Source: Hypsibius dujardini (taxonomy: Eukaryota > Tardigrada > Eutardigrada > Parachela > Hypsibiidae). From it: DNA of 50,416 bases. The position numbers were made by a program, and so were the translations under genes. Numbering within the stretch: the first letter of the stretch is position 1; each line of letters begins with the position of its first letter. A model generated the notes under the pieces. That model searched no databases. It worked only from the letters and a program-made list of their open reading frames with translations, and was not told the origin of the DNA. The stretch is from the NCBI GenBank assembly GCA_001579985.1, contig LRSR01003207.1:1-50416 (forward strand), read 5' to 3'. Below, one piece after another: positions 35,700-46,851 of the stretch.

Positions 35700-37813
35700 A
35701 TGACGGTTAACGGTTCCGCCATCAACCTGACCCTTAGTAAAAACGTCACCATCAACCAACCAGCACCGCAAACGCCCATTTGGGACGTCACACCAATTTT
35801 CCTCGTGATAGTCTGCATTTTGGGCCTAGCGTTTAATGCGACCGCGATGTTCCTGTTTGTGGTCAACCGCCGACGGTCAGGCACACCGTTCGACAACTAT
35901 GCCATCTGCCTTTTTGGCGCCAATCTCGTCAGCCTGGCCGTGCAGTACCCCATGCAGGTATAATTTTGTTGCTGAAATGTACGAAACAATTCATTTCAAA
36001 CAGTCCCCAAAAGCGACTTTAGATTTTGAATAAAATATATCTTTTTGTTTTAATTTAGAATCCGGAAAACGAAAAATGGCTATTGAAAAAAGTGCTTTTT
36101 TATTTAGGAACTGTAAATTTACTATGATTATTAGGGCACTTAGATAAAAGATTATTTTGAATTCCGAAATTCTAAGAATAATAAACTTTGTGCCTTATTA
36201 AGTTAAAGTTTCAACCACCACAATTAACATAACTAAAGAACATTACCTAATGCAGCTGAAAATATTATATTTAATAAAGTTGAAAATATTAATTTTAATC
36301 ATATTATTTATGAAGTTTTTATTTTTATTTGTAAGCATTAAATTTAGTATTAGATTCGGTTTAATATTATATTTTACATTTTGTGTCCCAAATTGAAGCT
36401 TTTCAACGCCACTACTCATACCATTTTAGTATAATGTCGTTTACATTGTAATGCAGATCATAAATAATCTCTACACCTCCGGATGGATCATGAGCGACGC
36501 GGCCTGTACCCTTCTCCTGTACTGCATCAGCATCCTCAGCTCACTGATCATCCACATCCACGCCATTATGGCTATCAATCGTGCGTGGGCAATTGTCTAT
36601 CCGCTGTCATACCACAATTGGCACACCCAACGCCTCACCCGCATCGTCTGTGTGGCCCTGCTGATGTACATTCACGTGGCGGAGGGTTCGTTCTGGCTGA
36701 CCGAGAGCCTGCACTACCGCCTGGACATACGCACACAAGGCTGCATTTTCAACACAAAGGTGAGGCGTACATCTATTTCGGTACAAGATTTCCAGCATCT
36801 TTCGACCCCCAGTAGCATGCTACTACTGGGTCCAAAAGAATGCAGTCCTCGAGGGGGATATGAACAAGTCGCCGTTTCGAAGTCCTCGTTGCATAGCTAG
36901 CATCACGTTCCACCTTTCCAAGACGGGCACCAACAAATCGTGAGTGCCGTCTGGGTTGGGATAAACTACACCGCACCTACATCGGACCCCTGGGGGGGGG
37001 GGACGACACCGTTTATAACCCCCCCCCCCACTCCCAGAATGGTTTACCAGTAACGAGCGAACCCAGAACCCAGACACAGGTTTTTTTGATTTACGTAAAG
37101 CTTTATCGATGGTTCATGCCATGGAGTAGATAGTTCGTTATTTGTCCAAATACAAGCTTTCTCTGTGGGGTCCATGCCCCTTGGGTTTGGGTTCGATTCT
37201 ATATTTTCCCCTGACAAATAACCCTGAAAAAAGATTGCGAATGTCCTTCTTGGCTTTATTATAGGCGGTGGCAACGTGGTCTAACGTCACCGACATCGTC
37301 CTGTACATCACCCCGCTCTGCGTGGTCCTCATCTCCTTCCCCATCGTCATGGTGAACAAGGGGCTGCGCGCCCGCAACCGGCCTGGCCGCTTGACCCGCC
37401 GACAGCGGGCCAATGTCGTTTTGAATCGCGGGGTCGCTCACGACATCACTCCGCAAACTGCCGGCAAGGTCCGCAACGATGGACAGTTGGATACCGCGGG
37501 TTCAGTGAGACCTCTGCCAAACATGTCCGGACCCAGTGGGAATGCGCAGGGCATCTCAGGCGGTCATCGAGGTCAGAAAATGACCAACAAGTACCTGCTG
37601 CTGGCCCTCCTGACTGGCAGTGTGGCTGTCTTCATGGTGCCCTACATGGTCTACTTCCTACTGATGGGGTTCCTCGACAGTTTCTGGAACCAGACCTACT
37701 TCCAGGTGGCCGGTATGCTCTACACCTGTCAGACCGTCGTGGATCCCATCGTTTTCGTCCTCACACTGGATAAGCTGCATGTGCGAGGGGGTTTAGGGTT
37801 TCATCGGTGCTGA
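35700..37813 (+). CDS. Class A G-protein-coupled receptor (orphan), intact
   Basis: Three exons, 35700-35957, 36457-36759 and 37265-37813, all phase 0, give 369 residues. The N-terminus carries NGS, NLT and NVT glycosylation sites. TM1 has the conserved Asn (GLAFNATAMF). TM3 Cys (AACTLL) and loop-2 Cys (QGCIF) form the usual disulfide. TM3 ends INRAWAIVYP in place of DRY. The third inner loop is long, basic and Gly-rich (about 75 residues). TM7 reads VVDPIVF in place of NPxxY. The tail after TM7 is very short (LHVRGGLGFHRC). A hAT-like element starts 37 bases past the stop, so a longer ancestral tail may have been lost. The ligand is unknown. Confidence 0.85.
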
Positions 37814-37849
37814 ATGATCCTTTCCCGCACTAGTGATGGTGAGTAGTAC

Positions 37850-38376
37850 CAGAGGCTCGTTTAGGGCCCTTGCAGGTCGGATTCAGGACCCCTGACGGTA
37901 GGGCCAGTCAGGGGGTGGACAACGGGCAAAACGCATTTTTTTTAAAGAGTGAACTCAAAATTCCGGCTCTTGTTTCTAATTATTTTGGATCTTATGAGGT
38001 GTGGGGCCTGATTTCCAGAGAGCCCCCTGGGATCTCAAAACATTTTCAAAAACATCAGTTTTTCATTCAAATTTGAGGTTTTATTGAGATCCCATATAAG
38101 CTTCTTATTGATGAATACAAATGGGAGGTTCAAAATATTCTGGAATGTCCAGATATGATGAAAAATTGTTGTTTTTTTAACACGTTTTGAAATTTCAAGG
38201 GGGTTCATGGAAATCAGACCCCCAGACCCCCCCCCCCAATTTTCAAAATCATCAGGGACAAAATGCCGAATTTTGGGTTCAATCTTGAAAAAAATCATTT
38301 TGACCCTTTGCCCAGCCCCTGGCCCTAGGATGAGGAGTTCTGGTTCCGACCTGTAAGGACCCTAAACGAGCCCCTG
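37850..38376. mobile_element. hAT-like hairpin MITE just 3' of the GPCR
   Basis: The ends CAGAGGCTCGTTTAGGGCCC and, reversed, CAGGGGCTCGTTTAGGGTCC belong to the same family as 33477-33961. The flanks AGTAGTAC (37842-37849) and AATAGTAC (38377-38384) are an 8-bp duplication with one mismatch. It is 527 bp and non-coding. Confidence 0.8.
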
Positions 38377-38889
38377 AATAGTACTTGCTGATTGCTCGGC
38401 TGTGCGGTCCCTGGCTGTGCGGTTTTGGGTCATCCGGACAATCCACGGTTACACGCATGAACCGTAACGGTTCATTCAACTGATCCTCAACCAAACATGG
38501 TTAACTTCAAAGTCCACCGGCCTAAATATCCATGAATTGTCATTCATGTTCTCCCACCTTGTCCTTTGGGATCTGCTACACCTTCGAGGAGGATCATCAG
38601 TTATAAGCATCGCTTTCATAATTTGCCTACACGAGTACTGGCTTTCTTGCAGATATTATAAGCATGAATAATCATTTTCTACACAACTCACGGTGCCACA
38701 ATTAAAAACGACATGGGTTTTCAGGAGCTGCCACTTCAAAACTAATCTAGTTTGCGAGTTCTAAGTAGTTTTCCCCATTGATTTATTGAAATTTTAGTCG
38801 GACTAGTAAGCTGTTACATTCGCAGTGAGATGGCTCCGTGGAAACGCTGCGTGGTTGTAAAAAGGCTGAAACGTAACAGACTTAGAAAA

Positions 38890-38993
38890 CCCTCGACGCA
38901 GTTTGGTAAAGTGTCTGTGCTACAATAATATAACGCCCCGCACACCCTGGACGCACAGTTTGGTAAAAGTGTCTGTGCTACAATAATATAACG
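38890..38993. repeat. Direct duplication, period about 54 bp
   Basis: Two copies of a phrase containing GTGTCTGTGCTACAATAATA start at 38890 and 38944. They differ by a few bases and small gaps. Confidence 0.85.
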
Positions 38994-39123
38994 CTCTCCC
39001 CGCCTCGTTGAATGACACAATGTCAATATTCTTCTCACCGAGGAGTCTATTCATCCTCCTGGCGACTTCGCTAATTAGCGTCTTCATCTCGGGATCCGAC
39101 AACGTTCGAATGTTAAGCTGCCA
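38992..39123 (-). mobile_element. Possible LINE endonuclease fragment
   Basis: The minus strand reads NWQLNIRTLSDPEM and, 20 residues on, NIDIVSFNEAG. This echoes the NVRTL...IDILxLxE pattern at the start of apurinic-type endonucleases of non-LTR retrotransposons. Only about 45 residues remain. The match is short, so this is tentative. Confidence 0.3.
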
Positions 39124-39625
39124 GTTTCCCAAATAGACTTGACTTGTGCGAAACAGTAAAATTCAGTAGACAATCTTTTTGTTGCACACGGCCCGCCAAA
39201 ATTGTTTGCCTGTTATGCGCAACGCACGTCCCTGCGTGCGTGCGCAACGCACAAATGCACATGTGCGTTACAGAAACGTTTTCAGCGAAAAATTCTGTCT
39301 TTCCCAACTTCCAACCGCCGGAACATCCACATCTTGCTTCGTCTCACTTTGCCTCAGCAGATATCTGGCACAGAAATTTCTCCTTTTCCGAATAGTATCT
39401 GGTACATCACTCCCACATTTTTTTATTGGTCAAGTTGAACCTCGAAATCTGCCCTCACTTTTATTCCCGATTTTTATTCCAATCGTGAAAAATATTTTTC
39501 CCTCCCGCGCTGTCTGTTTTACCTTAATCACCCCAGCAGCAATTCAAATCCCTATCATCTAGGGCTTTTTATTCCTGCCAGTTTTGCATTTCTATTGGAC
39601 GGTTTTTCAGGAGATTGCTTTTGAA

Positions 39626-41645
39626 ATGGAGGAACCATCAGAGACGCCGGAAGACGCGTCCGGCAATTCCACCGGCGTGAAAGTCAAGTTTGGCTTCGCC
39701 AAAAAATCCGAAACTAAAATCCAAATTTCTTCCACGAATCGGGCTATCCGGTCGGAGGTGGTGGAGGTAAGCAGGTCGGTGGAATTCATCACTACCGTCG
39801 AAGATTTAGCCATCGTCTCGCAAAACGGCGGAGCTTCCTCGGGCGAGACAGAACTGGTCATTCCACTGATTCGGCGCAACAAATGGGCCGCCAAACCGAG
39901 CTTCATTAAGAATGCGGCTGTGCTGAACACGGAGGATGCGGCAGCGGCGGCGGAAATCCTCAAGGACGTGGAGAAGTTGCAAAATGGAGTTGAAGAAGGG
40001 TGAGGCTTTAATTTGGTATTGAAATCGGTGATTGATTGATCGATTGGCTTGAAACTTGTTGTGAATAATTTGTGATTTTGTGCTGCATTGATTGATCGAT
40101 TGGCTTGATATTTGTGAATATTTTTCAATTTTTGTGCTGCGTTGATTGATCGATACTCGTACTATTCCAAGCATTTGTTGGTTTTATTCTGTTTGCATTT
40201 TTCACAATATGCCATCTCGCAAGTTGATTGATTGACTGAGATTTTCACTGAGGTTTTTTATTTAATATTCCTAGGAGTGTTTTCTGTTATCTTGGCGATT
40301 CATTATGGATTAATTGATTTTTATGTTTGAAATTTTGGTGATTTTAATTGTTAATTTATTTAATAATTTATTTTTGTGTGTTTGACTTTTTTGCCGGTAT
40401 CTTTTCCAGTGATGATTCCTCCCTGGAAATTCCCCTCTGGATGCAGAACCGTCTACCGGAACACTTGCAAAGCAGCGAGACAGGAACGTTGAACTCTGAC
40501 ATGCACGCCAGCGAGCCGACGCAGGATGACTACGATCAAATTCCGGTGGAGAAGTACGGCATGGCCATGTTGCGCGGGATGGGTTGGAGGGAGGATCAGG
40601 GCATAGGGAAGACCAATAAACAAGTCACAAAAGCCATGGAGATTAATATCCGCCCAAGAGGACTTGGTCTGGGAGCGGTGCCAGTCAAGGAAAAGAAAAA
40701 ACAAATGGAGAAAGGTGCGTGATGATTTCCTGTTTGCCTGTCTGTCTGTCTATTCCTCTTTTATACCTATATGCATGTTTACTCGTTTTTTGTCTGCTTC
40801 TCTGTCTGTCTATCTGGCTTGTTATGTGACTATCTGTCTGCATATCTGGCTATGTGTCCGTCTTTCCATCCGCCTTCCTACCTCTATGCATGTCTGTTTG
40901 TGGGCAGTTTTCCGAATCTATCGATTGCGCTTTGCAACTCGCACAGAAATGCCTGGCTTATTGTGCACGTTTTCTCCCTGTAGATGCGGAAGAAAAGGCG
41001 GAGAAGAAGATCACCAAAGGGTCCTTCGTTCGCATCACACAGGGCCGCGACGAGGGTCGCATTGGCAAAGTCACCGACTCCGACCCTGCGTCCGAACGCT
41101 GGACCGTCCAGCTGGTGGGCGAGGAGAAACGCCTGGTCCACCTCCTGGAAGTCAACCTCACCGAAATCTCCGAGAAGGAGTATAAGAAGGCCGGTATGTA
41201 TACATTGCAATGCTCTTTTGTAGAGAATAATATAATAGTAAAAGAGTAAAGTATTAACATTGTATATAATATATATTTCCTGCCTACACTAGGAGTGTAC
41301 CTTAACCAGGACGCCTATCACCGGCATAAAATCATCCAGGACGACAAGTTGGCCTTGGTGCGACAGGATGTCTTGCGGAGGGAGGATGAGCGACGGGCTC
41401 GGAGGAAGGAACGGGAAAGTGTCAAGGTGAAACGGGAAGGCTCTTCCAATGAAGAGGACGGAGAGCCCGTTGTATGGGCCGAAGCGCCGGAGAAGAAAAA
41501 GTCATCCCTGCGGGAGGAGCGAAGGAGCGAGCGGGATGATGATCGCGGTGAGCGGAAGCGGGATGGCGGGAGTGGCCGGTCGGAGCAGCGGCGGAAGCGA
41601 TCACGCACGAGGTCGCGCAGTCCCGACAGGAGACGGAGGAAGTAG
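39626..41645 (+). CDS. GPKOW: GPKOW/Spp2-type G-patch and KOW spliceosomal protein
   Basis: Four exons, 39626-39999, 40410-40714, 40984-41193 and 41293-41645, join in phase to give 413 residues. The N-terminus holds VKVKFGFAKK and the ELVIPLIRRNKW segment typical of GPKOW. The G-patch is at about 171-213 (YGMAMLRGMGWREDQGIGK, then RPRGLGLGA). A KOW motif follows at about 239-256 (GSFVRITQGRDEGRIGKV). Family members bind the helicase DHX16/Prp2 through the G-patch and act in pre-mRNA splicing in the nucleus. The last 110 residues are charged and end in an RS-like run (RKRSRTRSRSPDRRRRK). The second KOW of human GPKOW (476 residues) is not visible. An upstream in-frame extension lacks an ATG matching the family. 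Confidence 0.92.
40027..40154. repeat. GATTGATTGATCGATTGGCT repeat in a GPKOW intron
   Basis: Three copies at about 40030, 40087 and 40141, spaced about 55 bases apart. The last is shortened. Confidence 0.75.
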
Positions 41646-41793
41646 TTGCGGGCGTACTTTATTTTCCTCGTTTCGATGAGACTGCTTTTAATTTTTGCTT
41701 GTTATTGAAGGGGACATTTTTGGCAGACTGTTTTTTTGTTCAGGCAGATTTAGGGTTGATTTTAATTTTGTTTTACACGACCAACGGCACATG

Positions 41794-42037
41794 TACATTA
41801 AGCGACAGGAAAACGTTGAATGGAGGGTCCGAGCGATGGGCAAACGGGTGGGGCAGGTGGTTAGTTAAACGCAATCAACTAATCAACCAGTGACTTTAAA
41901 ACGATTTAAAGTGACCACAAAACAAGCGGTGCAGCTTTGCTGTTTCATTTAGTGATTGTCCTTATCTAACCCCTTGCCCCGCTCCTTTTGCCCATCTCTC
42001 GGACCCTCCATTCAACTTTTTCCCGTCGCTTACTGTA
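41794..42037. mobile_element. TA-flanked MITE with about 68-bp inverted repeats, 3' of GPKOW
   Basis: The left end TACATTAAGCGACAGGAAAA and reversed right end TACAGTAAGCGACGGGAAAA match, and pairing continues through GTTGAATGGAGGGTCCGAG. The TACAGT-like ends fit Tc1/mariner-type elements. The first AATAAA downstream of the GPKOW stop is at 42213, so the element may be transcribed in the GPKOW 3' untranslated region. Confidence 0.75.
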
Positions 42038-42274
42038 CTACGGAAAACTATCTTGATCTTTCCTTTTATTTCCCATTCGTTCAACATTTGGTTGAACCAA
42101 AAAGGTGGTCAAAAAGACAAACACCACCTGTGCATTCAGTGCGACGAAATAATCGCCTTTTTTGCCTGAAAAAGAAAGCTTGCGGACTGAGGCTTAGTGA
42201 CGGCACCGATAAAATAAAAGTTATTAATTGAATAAATCATCACTAATATAGAGGTTAAACAACTTTATGGTACT

Positions 42275-43200
42275 CAGTTTTTAATCATTTCCCGCCTGCA
42301 CAATTTCACTTCGAATTTTTCAAAAATTGCTAAATTTGAAGCCTTTATCATGAGTTTAACACGTTTTGGCCAAGATCGCAAAGCGTTATTGATTTTAATT
42401 TGGTCCAAATTCGACCACACCTTCCGCATAACACGTTTCAAACCTGCCACTGCAGTAGCAGCGTGGTCAAACAGTTTCCACTTAAACAGACCATTCACAC
42501 AAAAATCCATGGGGGCTAGATCAGGGCTACTGCCCATCCATTACTCTTTCGGAATAAACTTGATTCCGGAATTTCGAAATCATTCTTGGGTGATTCCGGA
42601 AGAGTGCGCCGGAGCACTGTCATGGTGGAAAACGGCCTTATTGAGAAGCTCTCCGGAAATAGTTTCCGGATGTCGTTCTTAAAAAGTGGCTTCAAAACGT
42701 GTTGGATGTAGTACTCCCTTTTGATGTTCGCTCCTGGTTTGACGAAGCGGATTGCGGTTTTTCCACGGGAACAAACGCCGGTTACAGACATGACGCCCTT
42801 AGGGTGAGATTCTTTCCAAAATTTGGTCCAACTTTCCGGACTCCTTTCTCCCCGAAACTCGTAGTAAATCTTCCGGGTCCCGTTGACGTCAGGAAATTAC
42901 ACCCAGACCTCATCGCTGGTGACAATATTCTTCCACTTACGACCAATGATATAGCGCAGGAACCTCGAGCCTCGGTCCAGCCGTTGTTTAGCCTGCTTGT
43001 TCGATAGGGCATGAACACGGCACTTTTTTCGCACCTTCCCCTCCAAATCCTGGCCAATGACGTTAACAATAGTTGTAGCCGACACACGGTACTTCAAGGA
43101 TAACGCAGAACGGGTCAGCGGATTCGGTCCTGAGAGTTCCTTTTCCATGGCATCCGCCAGACCAGGAGTTCGGAGTTTTGGGGAGCCATATAGATATATG
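42275..43200 (-). pseudogene. Decayed mariner-type transposase
   Basis: The minus strand shows an N-terminal helix-turn-helix region (LTRSALSLKYRVSATTI). The first catalytic Asp is in IVTSDEVWV. GVCSRGKTAIRF and EYYIQHVLKPL follow, then the second Asp in HHDSAPAHS and the third in SSPDLAPMDF. About 37 residues separate the last two. The frame shifts at least twice, near 42900 and 42540, and has in-frame stops between HHDSAPAHS and SSPDLAPMDF, so it cannot make an active enzyme. It abuts a family R foldback copy at 43205. I could not locate its own inverted repeats. Confidence 0.8.
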
Positions 43201-43204
43201 TCCT

Positions 43205-43535
43205 CGGTGAGGAGATCAACACTTTTTTTGGCGGAATTTCAAACTTCTGAAAGCACTGGAAGTTTGAATTTCTCGTTGCTCTTCCACATTTTGAATTAAT
43301 TTAGAACCGATTGGCATCAACCAAATATAATTCCGGTTTTAAGAGGGCGGAGCTATGGGCCGAAAATTCCAGCAAAGTTTTCAGAGTTGGCACATGGCTC
43401 CGCCCCCTCCCGATTTCAGAATAATATTTAGCGGATTTCGATCGATTCAAAATTAAGTTTTGGAGCAGACTGTGTCCCAATAACTGTATTCATTGCATTG
43501 AAAATCAAGAAACACGGACTCTTCCAGTGTTTTTC
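43205..43535. mobile_element. Foldback element, family R, copy d (partial)
   Basis: It shares TTTTGGCGGAATTTCAAA, GCACTGGAAG, GGGCGGAGCTATG and GGCTCCGCCCCCT, the paired central motifs of the family. Outer ends are missing or too diverged to see. Confidence 0.55.
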
Positions 43536-43827
43536 TCGCAGTGAAATTTCACAAAACAAAATTCTTGCTTAATCATCGATGAAATACATTTTAAAGAAAT
43601 CATCACTGATATTGAATATTGTACTTCTTTAATAAAATAAATGGGAGGCATTCTGAGTTCCAAAGATGAAAACATCCCAATTAATAAGATTTAAAGTTCG
43701 TCCGAGTTGTGCAAGGCTAAATATAAATTGTATGTGACCGCAGATAGTTCGCAACTTATTGACTTGCTTTGTGGAAAATCTACGCTGCATCTAAAACATC
43801 AGGCAAGACAATGTGCGACAGTTTGCT

Positions 43828-44161
43828 TTAGAAAAATCTCACATGAATCGAGTCGCCCCCGCAGGTCATGGCCCACGAACAGTCACGGTTCGCGGAACAT
43901 TTAGCAAACTGCTTTTCGCCGAAAGCAAGGCCCAGCTGTTGTGTGTAATACCATGGGAACAAGGTGGTGGAGGACTGGGTGAGGAAGGCCCAGCAGCTAC
44001 CGAGGTAGCAGCCGCATTTGGTCCCGTCCATGAACCACGGACACGACAGCTTCATCGGGCACTGCGGGGAGAAGGTAGTCGACCCTTGGGTGGTGGTCGT
44101 GGGTGAGGTTGTCGTCCGCCGGGTTGCGTAAGCCGCTTGCTCGGACATCGCGCCCGACACT
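43828..44161 (-). CDS. Terminal exon of a small cysteine-rich, probably secreted protein (partial)
   Basis: Acceptor TTTGTTTTTTGCAG is followed by an open frame of about 110 residues to a TAA. It has a Thr-rich mucin-like stretch (TTTSPTTTT) and then eight cysteines in the order CPMKLSC, KCGCYLGSCWAF, KCSANRDCSW and TCGG. CGCxxGxCWA followed by DCSWxMTCG recalls small secreted arthropod proteins, but I cannot name the family. The exon starts in phase with two leading bases, so a 5' exon with the start and signal peptide must exist; I could not find it within 900 bases upstream. A lone exon without its start could also be a relic. Confidence 0.45.
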
Positions 44162-45089
44162 GCAAAAAACAAACACTCCCAAAGAGTTCAAAGCACGAGG
44201 TTTCACAAATAATTCTAATATAATTCTAATATAATAGAAATTTAGGTATTTAGGTATTTATTAAAGGTATTTGTTTTACTTCACTTTAAATTAAAATGAA
44301 TTCGCTTTCATTGGGTTAGTTTAATTTAGAATAATTTAGCATAATTTAGTTTAATTTAGATTTTCTAAATTAATTAACGATGACGGGTTAAATACAAAAA
44401 TCGAAATACGGCGTTTAAGGGAGGAACAAGGCATAGGAGGACTGGAAATGGCAATGCGCTCTGCTCTTATCAAGAATGCTGATGACCAATATACTATATA
44501 AGGGTACCGTTATAATCTGAAGTATTTTTGGAACGAATCGTCCGTCGACTGGTGTGTGTTGAAAATGAATTCTGGTTATCTGAGATGTCTTTCCTGAAAA
44601 AACGGTTCAGTCACCGTACGTGGAGGCAGAAAGCGAACGAATGAACGTTCTTCTCTTGTATGCGAATAATGTTCTCTGCCAGCCTAAGAATGCACTTTCA
44701 CTGTATATAATTATGTCTGTCTGATAAGGCTGAGTCTTTGCTTCGCTCGATTTGGTCCGCAAGTAATAACTTGGAAAAGCAGTACTCGTATATTCCTTTG
44801 TATTGTAAGGTCAACAGGACTTCCGGGTTCTCGAAGAGAGAATATATCGTCTCACTATATATTGTATATGCATGTCTATATCTTACCCAGTTTAGGGTCG
44901 TTCAGACAGCAGAATTCGACCTACTGTACTCCATATATTTAATAACATTTGTACTGTATTCAGTGCAAGCAAGATGCTTGAGACATCACCGGTCTCGATA
45001 CCTTTTTCTGTGAGTTATGCTGTTATCGAAAGCACCCCTTGGATATGCAGATATACGTACCCTATCCCGTAATAAAAGATCCACAATCG
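44162..45089. other. AT-rich region, no gene seen
   Basis: This is probably an intron or the upstream region of the cysteine-rich gene. TTTAGRTATTTAG and AATTTAG runs repeat at 44240-44360. A TATATAAGG box on plus at about 44495 has no gene after it. Confidence 0.4.
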
Positions 45090-46585
45090 AACAATATTTT
45101 GTCCATTCAATTAATAGCTTTCCAGATGAATTGCCTGTTTTTCGGCATTTCTGAAAGCTTTGAAATAAATTCCATCAGGGGACAGAGCTCTATGCCTCTG
45201 GAAAGTTTCGCTGGACTCACATTTTCGGTCCTGTTTACAAATTGCCAATCTCTCCGCCCCCTTACAACCGAAAAATATTTGGTTGATGCCAATCAATTCC
45301 AAATTAAATTTGGAATGGGATGGTGAAAAACGACACGTTATTATCTTGTACAAGAGCATCTCTATGAACAGCTATAATTTTTTACAGTGAAAATCAAATA
45401 AAGGACAAAGGAATCTTCCATTGTTGTTTGTCCCAACTCTGAAATTTTGGCAAACAAAAAAGATCTGGAAATCGCCAATGTAATCCTATTCTTTGGCAGA
45501 ATTTCAAAATCCACAACACACTGGAAGATCCCATTAGGGGTCATTCCACGATTACGTAAGCGCTCGATATTAGGCGGCCTTACCCCTACCTCCCCTCTGT
45601 AAGAGCTCGTCATGATTTCTTTTTACCCCCCCCCCCTGAACTTCAAACGCTTATGTCAGCGCCGTTGGACCCCCCTATGCGTCAAAATCTTAAATTTCAA
45701 CTTTAATAGCAAAATTTCAACTTTAATAGCAAAATTTCAGCACCGATAATACTTAGTTATCCTCCGCATTTTCAAAATCAGAACGAAGAAAAGCGTCTAG
45801 ATCGGTAATGATGGGAATGTTCGCATCTTCGCCTGAAATAGAAGATTTGCGATTCCAATGCGCTGGTGCAAAAGGCATCAAGTAGATGTAGCCCCCCAAG
45901 TGACGTACCTGTTTTTCTGGTGGAGCCATCGGAACCTCTTGCCAGTACTAGTATGATGCTCAAATGAAGGGAAGAATAATGGCATGCGGGTCTATAAAAT
46001 GTTATTGAAATACACGTTTTTTCAAACTCTCACAATCAAGGAAATTTTCAGATTTAAAATTGTTGACGTAATCCAAGGACAGACCCCCACCCCCCTATAC
46101 GTAAGAGCTCGTCATCGATTGCTGACACGTACCCCCTAAATACGATGACATAATTGTTGAATGACCCCTTATCCCCTGTGTTTCACTGCAAAAGCCTCAA
46201 TTTTAGAGAATGGTTAAATTTGAACAACTTCGACACGGTCCTCTCAAAATTCAGTTTGAAATCGGTTGGTTTCACCAAAATCTTTCTGGAAGTCGGGGGC
46301 AGAGCTACGGTCCATTCTCAATCGAAAACCGAAAACTCACGAGTGATATTCCAGAAACGACACGTTGCTCCGCCTCCTGACGTCCAAAAAAGATTCTGCT
46401 AGCGCCAAACGATTTCAAATTGAATTGTGAGAGAGGGACAGTGTCAAAAATCATTCAATTAAAATGGTTCCAAAAATGTATGTGTTTAAATCGCAAATCA
46501 TGAAAAATGGGATCTACTTACGTTTTCCCAGCTTTGAAAGTTTCCAAAAAAAGTTCTCGGAGCCGTCTGACCGATACATTTTTTA
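45090..46585. mobile_element. Foldback element, family R, copy e (split by a Harbinger-like insert)
   Basis: The left part 45090-45536 and right part 46169-46585 read as one family R copy when the insert is set aside. ACTGGAAGATCCCA before the insert continues into sequence that parallels copy c. The right part has GGGGGCAGAGCTACGG facing GCTCCGCCTCCTGACGTCC. Confidence 0.6.
45537..46168 (-). mobile_element. Harbinger-like DNA transposon remnant, copy 2
   Basis: The ends GGGGTCATTCCACGATTACG and, reversed, GGGGTCATTCAACAATTATG are flanked by TTA on both sides (45534-45536 and 46169-46171). It is longer than copy 1 by about 240 bases in the middle. The minus strand there holds ATGGCTCCACCAGAAAAACAG-like sequence, a GTACGT donor and a TTTCAG acceptor before the shared IPIITDLDAF scrap, which again ends ENAEDN and stop. 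It is probably closer to the parental element than copy 1. Confidence 0.65.
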
Positions 46586-46851
46586 TTGGAAAATTATCAT
46601 TAATACTCTATTAAAAACAACATTTCGCAATTAAAGACCAACCACCCACCACTACTAAACTCTAGGTAGGCCTCAGAGACGGACAAGAGAAACAAACGCA
46701 GCTGGCAAACCGCCTTCAACAAAAGCGAACGCATGAGAGGAAAAACGCTGCACGCAAAGCATCAATACATTTGCAACAGAATGAAATATCCTGGGGAAAT
46801 TGAAAGATTCGCAAAACCACAGAAAAGATCGCGGCAAAAAAGTGTGCGACT

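Larger units (their letters stand above)
38377..39625. other. Intergenic between GPCR and GPKOW
   Basis: It contains a two-copy repeat and a possible LINE scrap listed separately. The GPKOW promoter should lie in 39400-39620, but no clear core element is visible. Confidence 0.45.

Noticed and set aside
37170-37210. GGGTTCGATTCT on plus as tRNA-like
   Set aside because: It lies in a GPCR intron with no surrounding cloverleaf.
44490-44505. TATATAAGG on plus as a promoter
   Set aside because: No coding exon follows on plus within about a kilobase; AT-rich chance match.
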